A stretch of DNA of 64,000 nt from Thalassotalea psychrophila (lineage in GTDB: Bacteria > Pseudomonadota > Gammaproteobacteria > Enterobacterales > Alteromonadaceae): contig NZ_CP134145.1 of assembly GCF_031583595.1 (NCBI RefSeq), forward strand, positions 3,410,001 through 3,474,000. Direction: 5' to 3'. The stretch's first letter is position 1. Each line of letters starts with the position of its first letter. The position numbers and the translations under genes were made by a program. Below, piece by piece: positions 18,357 through 30,985 of the stretch. The notes beneath the pieces are model-generated. The model saw nothing but the letters and a program-made list of their open reading frames with translations. It did not search any database and was not told the DNA's origin.

Positions 18357-20144
18357 CTATCTATCTACGTCGGCCATTACGTAGTCGATACTACCTAATG
18401 TGGCGATTAAATCGGCAACCATTTGCCCTTGCGAAATCAACGGGATCATTTGCAAATGGGCAAAAGACGGGGTACGAATACGAGTACGATAACTCATCGT
18501 GCTGCCATCACTTACTAAGTGATAAGCCATTATGCCTTTGGTAGCTTCAACACTAACTGACACTTCACCTGCGGGGATCACTGGTCCCCAAGACACGTTG
18601 ACAAAATGTGGAATTAAGGTGTCTATATCTTGCATAGTCCGAGACTTATCTGGTGGTGTGGTTTGTGGGTGGTCGGCTTTATAGGGTCCTGATGGCATAT
18701 TATTTAAACATTGCTCAATGATGCGGATACTTTGGCGCATTTCTTCAACTCTTACGCGGCAGCGGTCATAACAATCGCCGTTGTGTCCAACTGGTATTTC
18801 AAAATCAAATTGATCGTAACCGCCATACGGACGCTGCTTACGTAAATCCCACGAATAGCCAGTTGCTCTTAGACCTGGACCAGTAATACCCCACTCAATT
18901 GCTTCTTTGGTGGTATAAGCGCCAACACCTACTGTACGAGCTTTTAGTAACTCATTTTGCATTACCATTTTTTCGTATTCATCTAAACGCTTAGGCAAGT
19001 AGTTCACGTATTCACGCACTAAACTATCCCACCCTTTTGGCAGGTCTGCGGCAACGCCACCAACACGGAAAGAGCTTGGATGCATACGAGCGCCAGTAAA
19101 CGCTTCGATAATGCCAAACAGTTTCTCTCGATCAATAAACATATAAAAGATTGGTGATAACGCGCCAATATCTTGGGCAAAGGTACCGTAAAACAGTAGA
19201 TGAGATAAAATCCGAAACATTTCTGACATCATGATGCGAATGACTTTTGCTCTGTCAGGCACCGTAATACCAGCGAGTTGTTCAACTGCCATCACGTAAG
19301 GGAAATTATTCATTACCCCACCTAAATAGTCGATCCTGTCGGTATAGGGTATATAGCTATGCCAAGATTGACGCTCACCCATTTTTTCAGCGCCGCGATG
19401 GTGATAACCAATATCGGGTACAGAATCAACAATCTCTTCGCCTTCCATTTGCAACACAACACGAAATGCACCGTGCACACTAGGATGGTTTGGACCAAGG
19501 TTTAAAAAACTAAAATCACTGGTTTTGCTTTGTCGTTTCATGCCCCAAGCTTCAGGGTTAAACTTTAATGCCTCTTGTTCAATGTCTTGTTGATCATCAG
19601 GCAGTGTAAACGGGTCCATTTCAGTAGCGCGAGCGGGATGATCTTTTAATAACGGATGACCAACCCAAGTATTCGGCATTAATATGCGAGCCAGATGGGG
19701 GTGATTATTAAAAGTTATGCCAAACATATCCCAAACTTCACGTTCATACCAATTGGCATTGGGCCAAATATTACTGACCGTTTCAGCACTTTTATCATTA
19801 CTGTGCAGAGCCACTTTAATACGAACATCACGGTTACGAGCATAAGAGCGTAGATGATATATCAAGGTAAAATCGGCAACGTGTGAGCTTAATTTATGCT
19901 CGCGAACGCGTTCATCAATAGCGGTAAGGTCAAAGCAAAAATCAAAACCATCATCAAGTTGATGTCTAAGAAGATACATCAGCATGGCCAAATGTGCCCT
20001 ATCTACCCAATAGGTTTCAATATTGTCGATTAATAATTGTTTGTGCAGAATTATTTCACTATTTATATTAGCGACTTCTTCACTAATACTAAACGGCGCT
20101 TGCACTTGCCAGTCTTTTGAATTTTTCAAAAAAGAGCTATTCAT
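18357..20144 (-). CDS. nuoCD: NADH-quinone oxidoreductase subunit C/D fusion
   Basis: Fused NuoC (30-kDa) and NuoD (49-kDa) subunit of the peripheral arm (595 residues; E. coli 600). The NuoC part spans about residues 1-180, with [12 protein letters not shown] and [17 protein letters not shown]. The NuoD part starts at about 205 with [22 protein letters not shown] and contains [21 protein letters not shown] and the C-terminal MADVDR. Together they frame the quinone site with NuoB. The fusion is characteristic of gammaproteobacteria and a few other lineages, so it supports the taxonomic guess. Its ATG shares one base with the nuoB stop. Confidence 0.97.
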   Translation of the reverse strand: MNSSFLKNSKDWQVQAPFSISEEVANINSEIILHKQLLIDNIETYWVDRAHLAMLMYLLRHQLDDGFDFCFDLTAIDERVREHKLSSHVADFTLIYHLRSYARNRDVRIKVALHSNDKSAETVSNIWPNANWYEREVWDMFGITFNNHPHLARILMPNTWVGHPLLKDHPARATEMDPFTLPDDQQDIEQEALKFNPEAWGMKRQSKTSDFSFLNLGPNHPSVHGAFRVVLQMEGEEIVDSVPDIGYHHRGAEKMGERQSWHSYIPYTDRIDYLGGVMNNFPYVMAVEQLAGITVPDRAKVIRIMMSEMFRILSHLLFYGTFAQDIGALSPIFYMFIDREKLFGIIEAFTGARMHPSSFRVGGVAADLPKGWDSLVREYVNYLPKRLDEYEKMVMQNELLKARTVGVGAYTTKEAIEWGITGPGLRATGYSWDLRKQRPYGGYDQFDFEIPVGHNGDCYDRCRVRVEEMRQSIRIIEQCLNNMPSGPYKADHPQTTPPDKSRTMQDIDTLIPHFVNVSWGPVIPAGEVSVSVEATKGIMAYHLVSDGSTMSYRTRIRTPSFAHLQMIPLISQGQMVADLIATLGSIDYVMADVDR

Positions 20145-20782
20145 TATATGCTATCCGGCTCATCTAAAATCGTAACTTCAATACGACTTTTTTGTTTTAT
20201 ATCTCGTAGTGATGGCTTGACGACTTCAGTCGTGCCTTGTTCACCAACCACCCAACTTAGTGGCCTTGGTTGATTGGCAATTTTGGTTTGCAACAGTAAT
20301 AAACCTTCAAGTAAAGCTTCAGGCCTTGGCGGGCAACCCGGTACATAAACATCTACAGGAATAAATTTATCAACGCCTTGTACTACCGAGTAAATATCAT
20401 ACATGCCACCAGAGTTTGCACATGAGCCCATGGAAATTATCCAACGAGGCTCCATTAATTGGTCATAAAGGTGGCGAATAACCGGTGCCATTTTTCGAAA
20501 ACAAGTGCCGGATATAACCATTAAATCAGCTTGTCTTGGCGTAGCACGGATAACTTCAGCGCCAAAACGGGCAATATCATGTCTAGAGGTAAAGCCGGTA
20601 GCCATTTCGACATAACAGCAAGACAAACCAAAGTTAAACGGCCAGATGGAGTTTTTTCGGCCCCAGTTGATCATGTCATCGAGCTTGGCAAACATCACGT
20701 TGCGTTTTAAATCGTCTTCAGAGATATTACGAGAATCAAGCATTTCTTTGTCGATGGCGGCTTTTGTCATGGACCATTCCAT
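20144..20782 (-). CDS. nuoB: NADH-quinone oxidoreductase subunit B
   Basis: Carries the terminal [4Fe-4S] cluster N2 that reduces ubiquinone. The unusual tandem cysteines are seen in [11 protein letters not shown]; the remaining ligands lie in [14 protein letters not shown] and [15 protein letters not shown]. Length is 212 (E. coli 220). A GGGAG site lies about 9 bases upstream of the ATG at 20782. The gap to nuoA is one base. Confidence 0.97.
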   Translation of the reverse strand: MEWSMTKAAIDKEMLDSRNISEDDLKRNVMFAKLDDMINWGRKNSIWPFNFGLSCCYVEMATGFTSRHDIARFGAEVIRATPRQADLMVISGTCFRKMAPVIRHLYDQLMEPRWIISMGSCANSGGMYDIYSVVQGVDKFIPVDVYVPGCPPRPEALLEGLLLLQTKIANQPRPLSWVVGEQGTTEVVKPSLRDIKQKSRIEVTILDEPDSI

Positions 20783-20783
20783 A

Positions 20784-21224
20784 TTATTGATCTCCCTTTA
20801 CTGCGATATGGTTTACATTGTCAGATTTGGCTGCACTAGCACGAAGTAACTCTCTAGCGGGTAAATGTTTGTGTTTTAATTGCAAGCCTCCAATACGCCA
20901 TACATAAATAAGCGCAACGAGTAAAATACCGATGAAAATTGACGCTTCAATAAAACCAGCAATGCCAACTTCGTCAAAGGCGATAACCCAAGCGAACAAG
21001 AAAATGGTTTCTAAATCGAAAATAACAAAGAATATGGCATACAAGAAAAAATGATTGGTGAAACGACTTTTAGGAGCATCAACGGCAACAATGCCAGATT
21101 CGTAGGGAGTATGAGTGTGACGACGATTAGTTTTTGGACCCAAGACTGCAGAAAGCCCGAGCATAATGGCAAGTAAAAACATTAACAGCACAAAATAGGC
21201 CGCAATAGGCCATATTTGTTCCAT
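20784..21224 (-). CDS. nuoA: NADH-quinone oxidoreductase subunit A
   Basis: Three-helix membrane subunit that opens the operon. Conserved parts are [33 protein letters not shown] and [22 protein letters not shown] placed the start at the ATG at 21224 ([12 protein letters not shown]), giving 146 residues like E. coli NuoA (147). The frame stays open to GTG codons at 21320 (preceded by GGGGG) and 21374, which would add a further hydrophobic, signal-like stretch. No candidate start has an ideal ribosome site, so the N-terminus is uncertain. The C-terminal tail is slightly longer than usual. Confidence 0.9.
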   Translation of the reverse strand: MEQIWPIAAYFVLLMFLLAIMLGLSAVLGPKTNRRHTHTPYESGIVAVDAPKSRFTNHFFLYAIFFVIFDLETIFLFAWVIAFDEVGIAGFIEASIFIGILLVALIYVWRIGGLQLKHKHLPARELLRASAAKSDNVNHIAVKGDQ

Positions 21225-21523
21225 TTGCTGCTCAGCAACGGTTAATGTATTTGATGTGACAGCATTAACTGACTCAACAGCGATTGTTAATAGTACAACG
21301 GACAGATCTATCGCGCTCACGCAAACCCCCAATGTACGATAGACCACTGTGTATATGCTTAGCGCAAAATACACACTTATCGCGTTCTCTAAGTGCTTAT
21401 TTTTATAAAAACGTTAACTTAGAGATAATATAAATTATTATTAATATATGTAATTTTTCAATTAGTTACTGATTAAAGAATAGCCAATTTTTGTAAAAAA
21501 GAAAAGGGGAAATGTAGATAAAG
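21225..21523 (-). promoter_or_regulatory. Upstream region of the nuo operon
   Basis: This interval should hold the nuo promoter. The part from 21375 to 21500 is very AT-rich, with TTGAAA and TATATT-like hexamers on the minus strand, but several alignments are possible and none is convincing. No other gene is seen. Confidence 0.3.
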
Positions 21524-21550
21524 ATGCCAGTATTTTAAACTGGCATTTTT
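21524..21550. terminator. Hairpin between nuoA and the small membrane protein gene
   Basis: ATGCCAGT (21524-21531) and ACTGGCAT (21539-21546) form an 8-bp stem with a 7-base loop. A T-run follows on the plus strand, while the minus side is only moderately T-rich. By position it most likely ends the minus-strand gene at 21586-21759. Confidence 0.5.
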
Positions 21551-21585
21551 AAAGGGATGTAGCGGAGTGTATTAACTAATTTTTA

Positions 21586-21759
21586 CTAAATGAGTTGATT
21601 TATTAGCGCAGCAAACAACATGATAAACACTAAAATGATCAGCCATTTTGAATATTTTTGCTGCTCTTGTGCTTCCATCGGCTTACCGTATTTTTCACCG
21701 AGTATCACCATTATTGCAACACTGCCAAACACTACGGCTAAGATGACTAGTAAAGTCAT
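21586..21759 (-). CDS. Small two-helix membrane protein (57 residues), unknown
   Basis: The ORF starts MTLLVILAVVFGSVAIMVIL, continues with a charged loop (GEKYGKPMEAQEQQKYSKW), then a second helix (LIILVFIMLFAALINQLI). An AAGGAAA site sits about 8 bases before the ATG, and a hairpin follows the stop. Codon use matches neighbouring genes. Such proteins are often conserved in Alteromonadales next to lon-like genes, but I do not recognise the family and give no function. It lies 39 bases after the Lon-like protease gene and may be cotranscribed with it. Confidence 0.7.
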   Translation of the reverse strand: MTLLVILAVVFGSVAIMVILGEKYGKPMEAQEQQKYSKWLIILVFIMLFAALINQLI

Positions 21760-21798
21760 AAATATTTTCCTTACAGTTTCGCAGTAACGAATTTGAAT

Positions 21799-24195
21799 CT
21801 ATTCGTTATCACCACCATTGATCATATCCGATAAATACGACAACTTGTCCATCGCCATTCCATGAATTGATTTTCGAGGATAACTGCCATCTCGCTTAGC
21901 AACGCCAGCTGTTTGTCCAAGCAATAGTTCAAGTGCTTGGTCGACATGTCCAACCGCATAAATGCTAAATTCGCCCTTTTCAACCGCTGCAATAACATCA
22001 GGATCGAGCATTAAGTTCATTTTATTGGTTTTAGGAACAATAACACCTTGATTACCAGTTAAACCTTTATCGCGACATAAACGATAAAAGCCTTCAATTT
22101 TTTCATTGACTCCACCAATCGATTGCACCTCACCGTGTTGGTTCATTGAACCCGTAATGGCAAGCTCTTGATTGATTGGCAACTTAGTAATAGAAGAAAT
22201 TAACGCACAAAGTTCGGCCATTGAGGCGCTATCTCCATCGATATGCCCATAAGATTGTTCAATAGCAATATTTGCAGATATAGACAATGGAAAACTTTGA
22301 CCGTATTTATGGCCAAGATAACCAATTAACAACAGTACACCCTTTGAATGAATTGATTTACCTAACTCGGCTTCTCTTTCAATATCAGTAACCCCTTGCG
22401 CACCAGCATAAACGGTTGCAGAAATACGTGCGGGTGTACCAAATACGCTATCACCAATTTCAAGAACTGTTAAACCATTAACCCTGCCAACAGCTTGCCC
22501 TTCGGTAGAGATGAGTACTTGCTCTTCTTTAATTTCTTGCAACCACGTTTCGCTTAAGCGTCCAGTTCGTCTCGCTTTTGCGGCAAGGGCAGCTTCAACA
22601 TGCGCGGCCTCGATATTGCCGGTACTGCCTTGTTTTTGCCAAATAAACTTAGCTTCATCAAGTAAGTCGTTTATTTGCACAATATTTGCCGACAGACGCT
22701 GTTGATGCTCAGCTTTACGAAGTGAATAACGCACCAATAAACTTACCGCTTTATCATTAACCGACGGATAATCATGCTTTTGTGCATGTTGGCGTATCAG
22801 TGTTGCATAGGCTTTTAAGTTGTCTTCATTTTTATCAACATGGCGATCAAAATCTGCCAGCACACGAAACAATTCGGTAAACTCTTGATCGTACTCTTGC
22901 AAAGTGTAATAAATTTCAGAATTACCCAGTAAAATAACTTTAACTTTTAGCGGTATTTTTTCAGGCTGTAAGCTAACACTACTGCCCATTGCCATGTCGG
23001 CATATGGATGATCTATTTGTGCTTCACCTGTTTTTAATGCCAACTTCAACCGCTGCCATATCATCGGCTGGGTTAATAATTTTTCGGCATCCAATAATAA
23101 ATAACCGCCATTGGCTCGATGCAATGCACCGCTTCGAATTAAGCGATAGTTTGTATAAACCGCGCCTTGAAAAGAAGAATAATCGATAGAGCCAAATAAA
23201 TTTTGATAGGTTGGATTTTGCTCATAAACAACGGGTGCCCCCTCTCCTGGTATTCGTGATACCAGTAAGTTTGGCATAAAACGCTCTTCCATCATTTTAC
23301 GACAACCCTTATCATCACGAGGATTATCAGAGCTTTCATCAATTAGTATATCTAAAACTGCCTCGGTGATAGAGCCTTTTACTTGATGAAGGTACTTCAG
23401 CACACCAAGGTTTGCTGAAAATTCACGTTCAAGCTCTTTTAGTAATGGTCTGATACTTTGCTCGGCAGTATCAAACTTTAATTTACGCATGGCTACGCTA
23501 GATTCACGTTTCCATAGAGGCAACTCTAAAAGCTTTTCGCTGAGAATGGTTTCTAACTCTTCCAGTAATTGATAAAACTCAGTACGTTTGGCTTCATCAA
23601 GGTTAGCGAAATCTTTATCATTTAGTGGTTTACCATCAACTAGTGGAGCAAAGCTTATCTCACCTTTTTCCTCATACAATACAACATCTTTTGAATAAGC
23701 ATGTTCTTCAACATCCTCAATGGCTTTGTCGTATTTTTTATTAAATGCACGGTCAATTGCCGCTTTTTTTCGTTGGTAGCCAGGGTTATCAAAAATTTCA
23801 GGAAATAGATCCATCAAATCATCAATTAATGAATTTATTTTTCCTTGTAATTGCTTGCCTTCGCCGGCATTTAAATACAATTTGTGCGGCGCTTGATTAT
23901 CGTCAAAGTTATTTATGTAACACCACTCGTCGGCAGTGTCTTGTTGACTGGCAAATTCTGCCAACATTTGACTTATTAAGGTTTGTCGACCACTGCCAGG
24001 CTCGCCTTTAGCAAATACATTAAACCCTGTTGATGGCATAGAAAGGCCAAAATCCAGCGCCTCTTTGGCCCGTTCATGACCAATAAATTTTTGTTTAACA
24101 TTGACATCTACCTGACTTTTGGAAAATAGCGTTTCAGGTAATTCCGCACATAATTGCTTTGCTGGCACCTTGAGTGCGTCGTTAGATACTGTCAT
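21799..24195 (-). CDS. Lon-like ATP-dependent protease (YcbZ/LonB type)
   Basis: Soluble AAA+ serine protease of 798 residues with the gammaproteobacterial YcbZ-like architecture. The N-terminal ATPase has a Walker A-like GEPGSGRQ at residues 64-71, where Arg replaces the usual Lys. A long helical insert follows, then further ATPase motifs (RANGGYLLLDAEKLL) and a C-terminal Lon protease domain. The catalytic dyad is visible: Ser656 in HIDGDSASMAEL and Lys699 in GGVNEKIEGFY, 43 residues apart as in E. coli Lon. It lacks the Lon N-terminal substrate domain. An AAAGGATA site lies upstream. Degradation of damaged or regulatory proteins is inferred from the family. Confidence 0.92.
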   Translation of the reverse strand: MTVSNDALKVPAKQLCAELPETLFSKSQVDVNVKQKFIGHERAKEALDFGLSMPSTGFNVFAKGEPGSGRQTLISQMLAEFASQQDTADEWCYINNFDDNQAPHKLYLNAGEGKQLQGKINSLIDDLMDLFPEIFDNPGYQRKKAAIDRAFNKKYDKAIEDVEEHAYSKDVVLYEEKGEISFAPLVDGKPLNDKDFANLDEAKRTEFYQLLEELETILSEKLLELPLWKRESSVAMRKLKFDTAEQSIRPLLKELEREFSANLGVLKYLHQVKGSITEAVLDILIDESSDNPRDDKGCRKMMEERFMPNLLVSRIPGEGAPVVYEQNPTYQNLFGSIDYSSFQGAVYTNYRLIRSGALHRANGGYLLLDAEKLLTQPMIWQRLKLALKTGEAQIDHPYADMAMGSSVSLQPEKIPLKVKVILLGNSEIYYTLQEYDQEFTELFRVLADFDRHVDKNEDNLKAYATLIRQHAQKHDYPSVNDKAVSLLVRYSLRKAEHQQRLSANIVQINDLLDEAKFIWQKQGSTGNIEAAHVEAALAAKARRTGRLSETWLQEIKEEQVLISTEGQAVGRVNGLTVLEIGDSVFGTPARISATVYAGAQGVTDIEREAELGKSIHSKGVLLLIGYLGHKYGQSFPLSISANIAIEQSYGHIDGDSASMAELCALISSITKLPINQELAITGSMNQHGEVQSIGGVNEKIEGFYRLCRDKGLTGNQGVIVPKTNKMNLMLDPDVIAAVEKGEFSIYAVGHVDQALELLLGQTAGVAKRDGSYPRKSIHGMAMDKLSYLSDMINGGDNE

Positions 24196-24390
24196 GTAAT
24201 ATTGATATCCTTTAAAGATATAAAGAAGGTGGTTTTATTATTTTTAGTTGGATCGAATTAGTAATTTATATGAATAAAATCCAATAAAAATAACAACCCT
24301 TTAAGGTCAGTGTATACCTAGGTAAGATACAAATGCAAAGCCAAAATAAGGTTAGTCTATAAACGTTGAAAAATTAAGCAGTTTACTACG

Positions 24391-24876
24391 TTAATCACTA
24401 AACGCTTGGCGAGAATATTCATTTGAGCCGCAGTTTGGACATTGAATAACCGTACTGGCATGGGTAATGTCAACTTGTCTGCCACAGCCATGACACTGGA
24501 TCCGACCAAAACCAATGGAATCTCCGGTTTTGTATGTGCCGTCATGATTGAAATCATCAACTAACTCAGTCCATTCAACTTGTGTTTGATCAGTCATACC
24601 AGCTAAATGTTGCCACATGCCCTCACTGATGGCAGTAAGATACATAGAATTTTCGGCATCTTCTTTATTATGTTGATAAAAACCTAGCAAATCTTGCTTA
24701 AAGCTTTCTACTGATAATTGATATTCATTAATAGAGACTTGTTCAGCGGCATTAATAAACTCATCGGCCTTGTTTACCCATTGAATTATTGATTTCACTT
24801 CATCATCTTTGGCATCTTTTAACCAAAGATAAACCTTGTCGAAAACATTCTGATAATTGCTATTTTTGTCACTCAT
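24391..24876 (-). CDS. Zinc-ribbon protein, DUF1451 (YbeL-like)
   Basis: A cytoplasmic protein of 161 residues. The helical N-terminal two thirds (VYLWLKDAKDDEVKSIIQWV and following) are typical of DUF1451. A C-terminal zinc ribbon has two CxxC pairs, CHGCGR and CPNCGS. E. coli YbeL is encoded near leuS as well, so the position next to leuS supports the assignment. The ATG at 24876 was preferred over the TTG four codons upstream. The molecular role is unknown. It is divergent from leuS. Confidence 0.85.
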   Translation of the reverse strand: MSDKNSNYQNVFDKVYLWLKDAKDDEVKSIIQWVNKADEFINAAEQVSINEYQLSVESFKQDLLGFYQHNKEDAENSMYLTAISEGMWQHLAGMTDQTQVEWTELVDDFNHDGTYKTGDSIGFGRIQCHGCGRQVDITHASTVIQCPNCGSNEYSRQAFSD

Positions 24877-24930
24877 AAACAGTCTCAAATTTATAAAAAT
24901 TAGTTGTTATAAAAAAAGTATAGTCAATCT

Positions 24931-24954
24931 ACGTGGTTTAGGGATAAACCACGT
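24931..24954. repeat. Perfect 10-bp hairpin upstream of leuS
   Basis: ACGTGGTTTA (24931-24940) and TAAACCACGT (24945-24954) flank a GGGA loop in the divergent ybeL-like/leuS intergenic region. No T-run follows on the plus strand. It could be an operator palindrome or part of the leuS leader. Confidence 0.6.
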
Positions 24955-25017
24955 GCTCTTCTATACCATTTATCAATTATTTAAGTTATTATTCGAGCAA
25001 TATTTTAAATTCATGTC

Positions 25018-27671
<2,654 letters not shown>

Positions 27672-27672
<1 letters not shown>

Positions 27673-28184
27673 TGATAAAAACTGTTGTTTTTACAAAATG
27701 GATAAAAGTTGCTGTTAGCGCCTTGCTGACGGTAACTATACTTACTGGTTGTGGATTTCATTTACGTGGTGATTATTTATTACCCGATGAAATGCAAACA
27801 TTATACGTAAGCTCACAAGATCCGCATGGTGAACTTACCCGTTTTGTAAAAACGCATTTAAAAGATAATGATGTAAAGGTAATGAATAAAAGCGGCGCAA
27901 ACATTCCAGAGTTGCGTATTTTAAAAGATCTGCTGAATCGTCGTACCTTATCTTTATTTGAGAACGGTCAGGTTGCTGAATATGAATTAACCTATTCAGT
28001 ACGTTATGAAGTCAGATTTGAAAACAAAGAGACGCAACGCTACAATTTCGACCTTACACGTAACTATCAAGATGATCCAGATAGAGCATTAGCAAAATCT
28101 AGAGAGTTAAGCTTATTACGCAAAGAAATGCGTATTGAAGCTGCCTCCACCATTTTACGTAACCTTGCTTCTACCGAGCTTTAA
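27672..28184 (+). CDS. lptE: LPS-assembly lipoprotein LptE
   Basis: Outer-membrane lipoprotein that plugs the LptD barrel and completes LPS export to the cell surface. It has a signal peptide with lipobox LTGC (Cys at about residue 27), followed by the family hallmark GFHLRGDYLLP and RTLSLFENGQVAEYELTYSV. Length is 170 (E. coli 193). It is coupled to leuS by a TAATG overlap, the order found in E. coli. Confidence 0.95.
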
Positions 28185-28192
28185 TCCCTTAT

Positions 28193-29251
28193 ATGCGCAT
28201 TTATCATAACCAACTTGCTAACCAACTACAGAAACAATTACTCGATGTTTGGTTAATTTTTGGAGATGAGCCTTGGCAAAAAAATGACGCCTTAGACAAC
28301 ATTAAACTCAACGCTAAAAATCAGGGTTATGATGAATTAATTCGTTTTAGTAACGATGACAAATTTGACTGGAACCAGGTATATAATGAGTTTCAATCAT
28401 TAAGTTTGTTTGCTGAAAAGCGCATTATTGAAATCGATTTAGTTAATAATAAACTCGATGACAGTGCGGTTAAAACACTTACCGATATTGGCAACTTTAT
28501 TTCTACTCAAGGTCAAAGCGATGTTTTGTTAATATTGCATGGTCCTAAAATTGATGCCTCAACGGCTAAGAAAAAATGGTTTAAATCCTTAGATAAAATT
28601 GGCTGTTATATTCCGCTTTATGATCTTGAAGGAAAAAGCTTAAGTATTTGGCTGAATAATCAGTGCCGGCAGTTAAAGCTGAACATGGACTCGCAAGCAC
28701 AATTGTTGTTAAGCGATTTTTTTATCGGTAATACTCCAGCTTTAGCGCAAGAACTACAAAAACTCACCTTGTTATTTGATCAGCAATTTATTCGCAGCGA
28801 AGATTTAGAGCAACTACTGATCAAACAGTCGAAATTCAGTCCATTTCAACTAACCGATGCCCTACTTTCTGGCCAGCTAGAGCAATGTAATAACATGCTT
28901 ACCCAAATGAAACATGAAGGTGTAGCTTTGGCACAACTTGTTTGGATAATCCATAAAGAAATATTACAAATTGAGATGATGCTTAATCGCATAGCTAATG
29001 GTGAAAGCCGAGATGCCTTGTTTAAAGAATTACGCATTTGGGACAAGAAAAAGCCTCTTTATAACCATGCGCTTAACAACATCAGCTTAGCCAATATTAA
29101 ACGGGCTAAAATGCGTTTAGCTAAAACCGACTTGATCAGTAAAACCAGCAGTGATTTTGATGATTTTATTTTGTTATCTGATGTTTGCTTAACTTTATAT
29201 TATGGTGATGTAACGCAAAACCTGTCACTAGATTATGAGTATTTCGCCTAG
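28193..29251 (+). CDS. holA: DNA polymerase III subunit delta
   Basis: Delta subunit of the clamp loader, which opens the beta sliding clamp. The 352 residues (E. coli 343) show the AAA+-like but non-ATPase fold: the N-terminal clamp-contact region (LLDVWLIFGDEPWQKNDALD, then FNDDKFDWNQV-type sequence) and a C-terminal collar domain (FQLTDALLSGQLEQCNNML). It lies 8 bases after lptE and overlaps nadD by 17 bases. Confidence 0.95.
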   Translation: MRIYHNQLANQLQKQLLDVWLIFGDEPWQKNDALDNIKLNAKNQGYDELIRFSNDDKFDWNQVYNEFQSLSLFAEKRIIEIDLVNNKLDDSAVKTLTDIGNFISTQGQSDVLLILHGPKIDASTAKKKWFKSLDKIGCYIPLYDLEGKSLSIWLNNQCRQLKLNMDSQAQLLLSDFFIGNTPALAQELQKLTLLFDQQFIRSEDLEQLLIKQSKFSPFQLTDALLSGQLEQCNNMLTQMKHEGVALAQLVWIIHKEILQIEMMLNRIANGESRDALFKELRIWDKKKPLYNHALNNISLANIKRAKMRLAKTDLISKTSSDFDDFILLSDVCLTLYYGDVTQNLSLDYEYFA

Positions 29252-29885
29252 CATGCCGACAGAGCATATTGGCATTTTTGGTGGTACCTTTGATCCCATT
29301 CATTTAGGGCATATAAAACCTAGCGAAGATATCGCTAAACAACTAGATCTTAGTCAAGTTTTACTTTTACCAGCCCATATACCTCCACATAAGCAATCTA
29401 CATTTGCCAGTACTAAACAACGAAAAGAAATGGTTGAACTAGCCTGTGAAGAACATGCACTATTTACTTTAGATGCTCGCGAATTAAATCGGCATACAAA
29501 ATCATATACCATAGATTCAATTAAAGAATTAAAACAGCAGTATCCAAATGCTAAGCTTTATTTTTTCATTGGTACTGACTCATTAATTTCATTACCTAGC
29601 TGGCATCAAATACAAGAGTTGTTGACACTTTGTCATTTTGTTGTTGGTACAAGACCGGGTTATTGCGTTAGTAACTTAAATGATGAAAGCATTCGCACTC
29701 GAATTACTGACGATATTAGCTTAGTCAAGCAACAAAGCGCCGGCAGAATTTTGTTATTAGAAACCTGCCAAGTAGATATTTCATCAACATTAATTCGTGA
29801 AAAGCTTAATAATAAAGAAAATTGTAGTGAATTTTTGCCGAACAAAGTGTCGCAATTTATTGAGCATAATAAACTTTATCGTTAA
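29235..29885 (+). CDS. nadD: Nicotinate-nucleotide adenylyltransferase
   Basis: Transfers AMP from ATP to nicotinate mononucleotide in NAD synthesis. The nucleotidyltransferase motif GIFGGTFDPIHLGH is near residues 13-26, and the C-terminal ISSTLIREKL contains the ISSTxIR motif. It has 216 residues. Start at 29235, inside holA; an ATG six codons later (29253) is a fair alternative. In E. coli cobC follows, but here a 162-bp repeat element takes that place before rsfS. Confidence 0.95.
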   Translation: MSISPSMPTEHIGIFGGTFDPIHLGHIKPSEDIAKQLDLSQVLLLPAHIPPHKQSTFASTKQRKEMVELACEEHALFTLDARELNRHTKSYTIDSIKELKQQYPNAKLYFFIGTDSLISLPSWHQIQELLTLCHFVVGTRPGYCVSNLNDESIRTRITDDISLVKQQSAGRILLLETCQVDISSTLIREKLNNKENCSEFLPNKVSQFIEHNKLYR

Positions 29886-29990
29886 TTTTCGGCCCTACTA
29901 TTAACTTTTCTCACTTCGGGTTAGAATACACGCTGTATGATAAATATTTGCCTGAACAGGCAGCAGTTATTTTCGCACTTGGCCATAAAA

Positions 29991-30152
29991 ATACCAAGTT
30001 CAATAACTATCTATTCATTTTTAATGGATAAAACGAATAACTACAGCGTTATAAAATTTTCAAGTAGAATAACTACTTATAAAATTTAATGCCTTGTATT
30101 TATCCGTTTTTCCTCATCAAAAAGTAGAACACATATTTATTGAAATTGATAT
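29991..30152 (+). mobile_element. MITE-like element, copy 1 (162 bp)
   Basis: Ends are ATACCAAGTTCAAT at 29991 and ATTGAAATTGATAT ending at 30152, imperfect terminal inverted repeats. The interior matches copy 2 (50085-50247, opposite orientation) over long stretches such as GAATAACTACAGCGTTATAA and AAATTTAATGCCTTG. It has no ORF and fills most of the nadD-rsfS gap. Confidence 0.75.
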
Positions 30153-30178
30153 AACGTTTAAATCCTAAGGAATACACT

Positions 30179-30502
30179 TTGCAAGCAGAAAAATTAGTTG
30201 AATTTGTACAAACTCAATTAGAAGACATTAAAGCCCGTGATATTGTAACTCTACATGTTGCAGAAAAAGCCAGCTTTACCGACTATATGGTTATTTGTTC
30301 AGGTAACTCATCAAGACACGTACGTTCAATCGCAGAAAACTTAAACACCGCAGTGAAGGCTGAAAAGATGAAGCCAGTTGGCATGGAAGGCACTGATGTT
30401 GGTGAATGGGCTCTGATCGATTTAGGTGATGTTATTGTCCATGTTATGACTGATGACACCCGCGACCTTTATCAACTTGAACAGCTTTGGTCTGACGAAT
30501 AA
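30179..30502 (+). CDS. rsfS: Ribosome silencing factor RsfS
   Basis: Binds ribosomal protein uL14 and blocks subunit joining in starvation. It has 107 residues (E. coli YbeB 105), with KARDIVTLHVAEKASFTDYM, CSGNSSRHVRSIAENL and the C-terminal ARDLYQLEQLW-like end (TRDLYQLEQLW). The start codon is TTG at 30179, chosen because AAGGA lies 7 bases upstream and the protein then matches family length. It begins the rsfS-rlmH-mrdA-rodA run, just after a MITE copy that may carry or displace its promoter. Confidence 0.95.
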   Translation: MQAEKLVEFVQTQLEDIKARDIVTLHVAEKASFTDYMVICSGNSSRHVRSIAENLNTAVKAEKMKPVGMEGTDVGEWALIDLGDVIVHVMTDDTRDLYQLEQLWSDE

Positions 30503-30508
30503 TCTCCT

Positions 30509-30979
30509 ATGCGCCTCACCCTCATTGCCGTAGGTAACAAAATGCCTAGTTGGATTGCTCAAGGTTTTAGTGAGTATTCTCGTCGTTTCCCTCGTGATTT
30601 AAGTTTCGATTTAATTGAAATAACCCCAGGTAAACGTGGCAAAAATGCCGACATAGCGCGCATTTTAGAAAAAGAAGGCGAACAAACCTTAGCGGCTATT
30701 CCTAAAGGTAGTCGCATTGTTACCTTAGAAGTAGAAGGTAAGCCTTGGACAACTCCTCAATTAGCAAAAGAACTGGAAAAGTGGCAGATGGATGCCCGCG
30801 ATGTCGTCTTGTTAGTTGGTGGTCCAGAAGGTTTAGCGCCAGCATGCATAAAAGCGTCGGAACAAAAGTGGTCATTGTCGGCTCTAACCTTACCACACCC
30901 TATGGTAAGAGTTATGATCGCAGAAAGTTTGTACCGTGCTTGGAGCATTAACAATAACCATCCTTATCATCGTGAGTAA
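30509..30979 (+). CDS. rlmH: 23S rRNA (pseudouridine1915-N3)-methyltransferase RlmH
   Basis: SPOUT methyltransferase that methylates pseudouridine 1915 in helix 69 of 23S rRNA, using the 70S ribosome as substrate. The 156 residues (E. coli 155) include [19 protein letters not shown], the SAM-binding knot [11 protein letters not shown], and the C-terminal EQLYRAWSI-type end ([18 protein letters not shown]). It lies 6 bases after rsfS, the conserved pairing. Confidence 0.97.
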   Translation: MRLTLIAVGNKMPSWIAQGFSEYSRRFPRDLSFDLIEITPGKRGKNADIARILEKEGEQTLAAIPKGSRIVTLEVEGKPWTTPQLAKELEKWQMDARDVVLLVGGPEGLAPACIKASEQKWSLSALTLPHPMVRVMIAESLYRAWSINNNHPYHRE

Positions 30980-30985
30980 TGGTTA

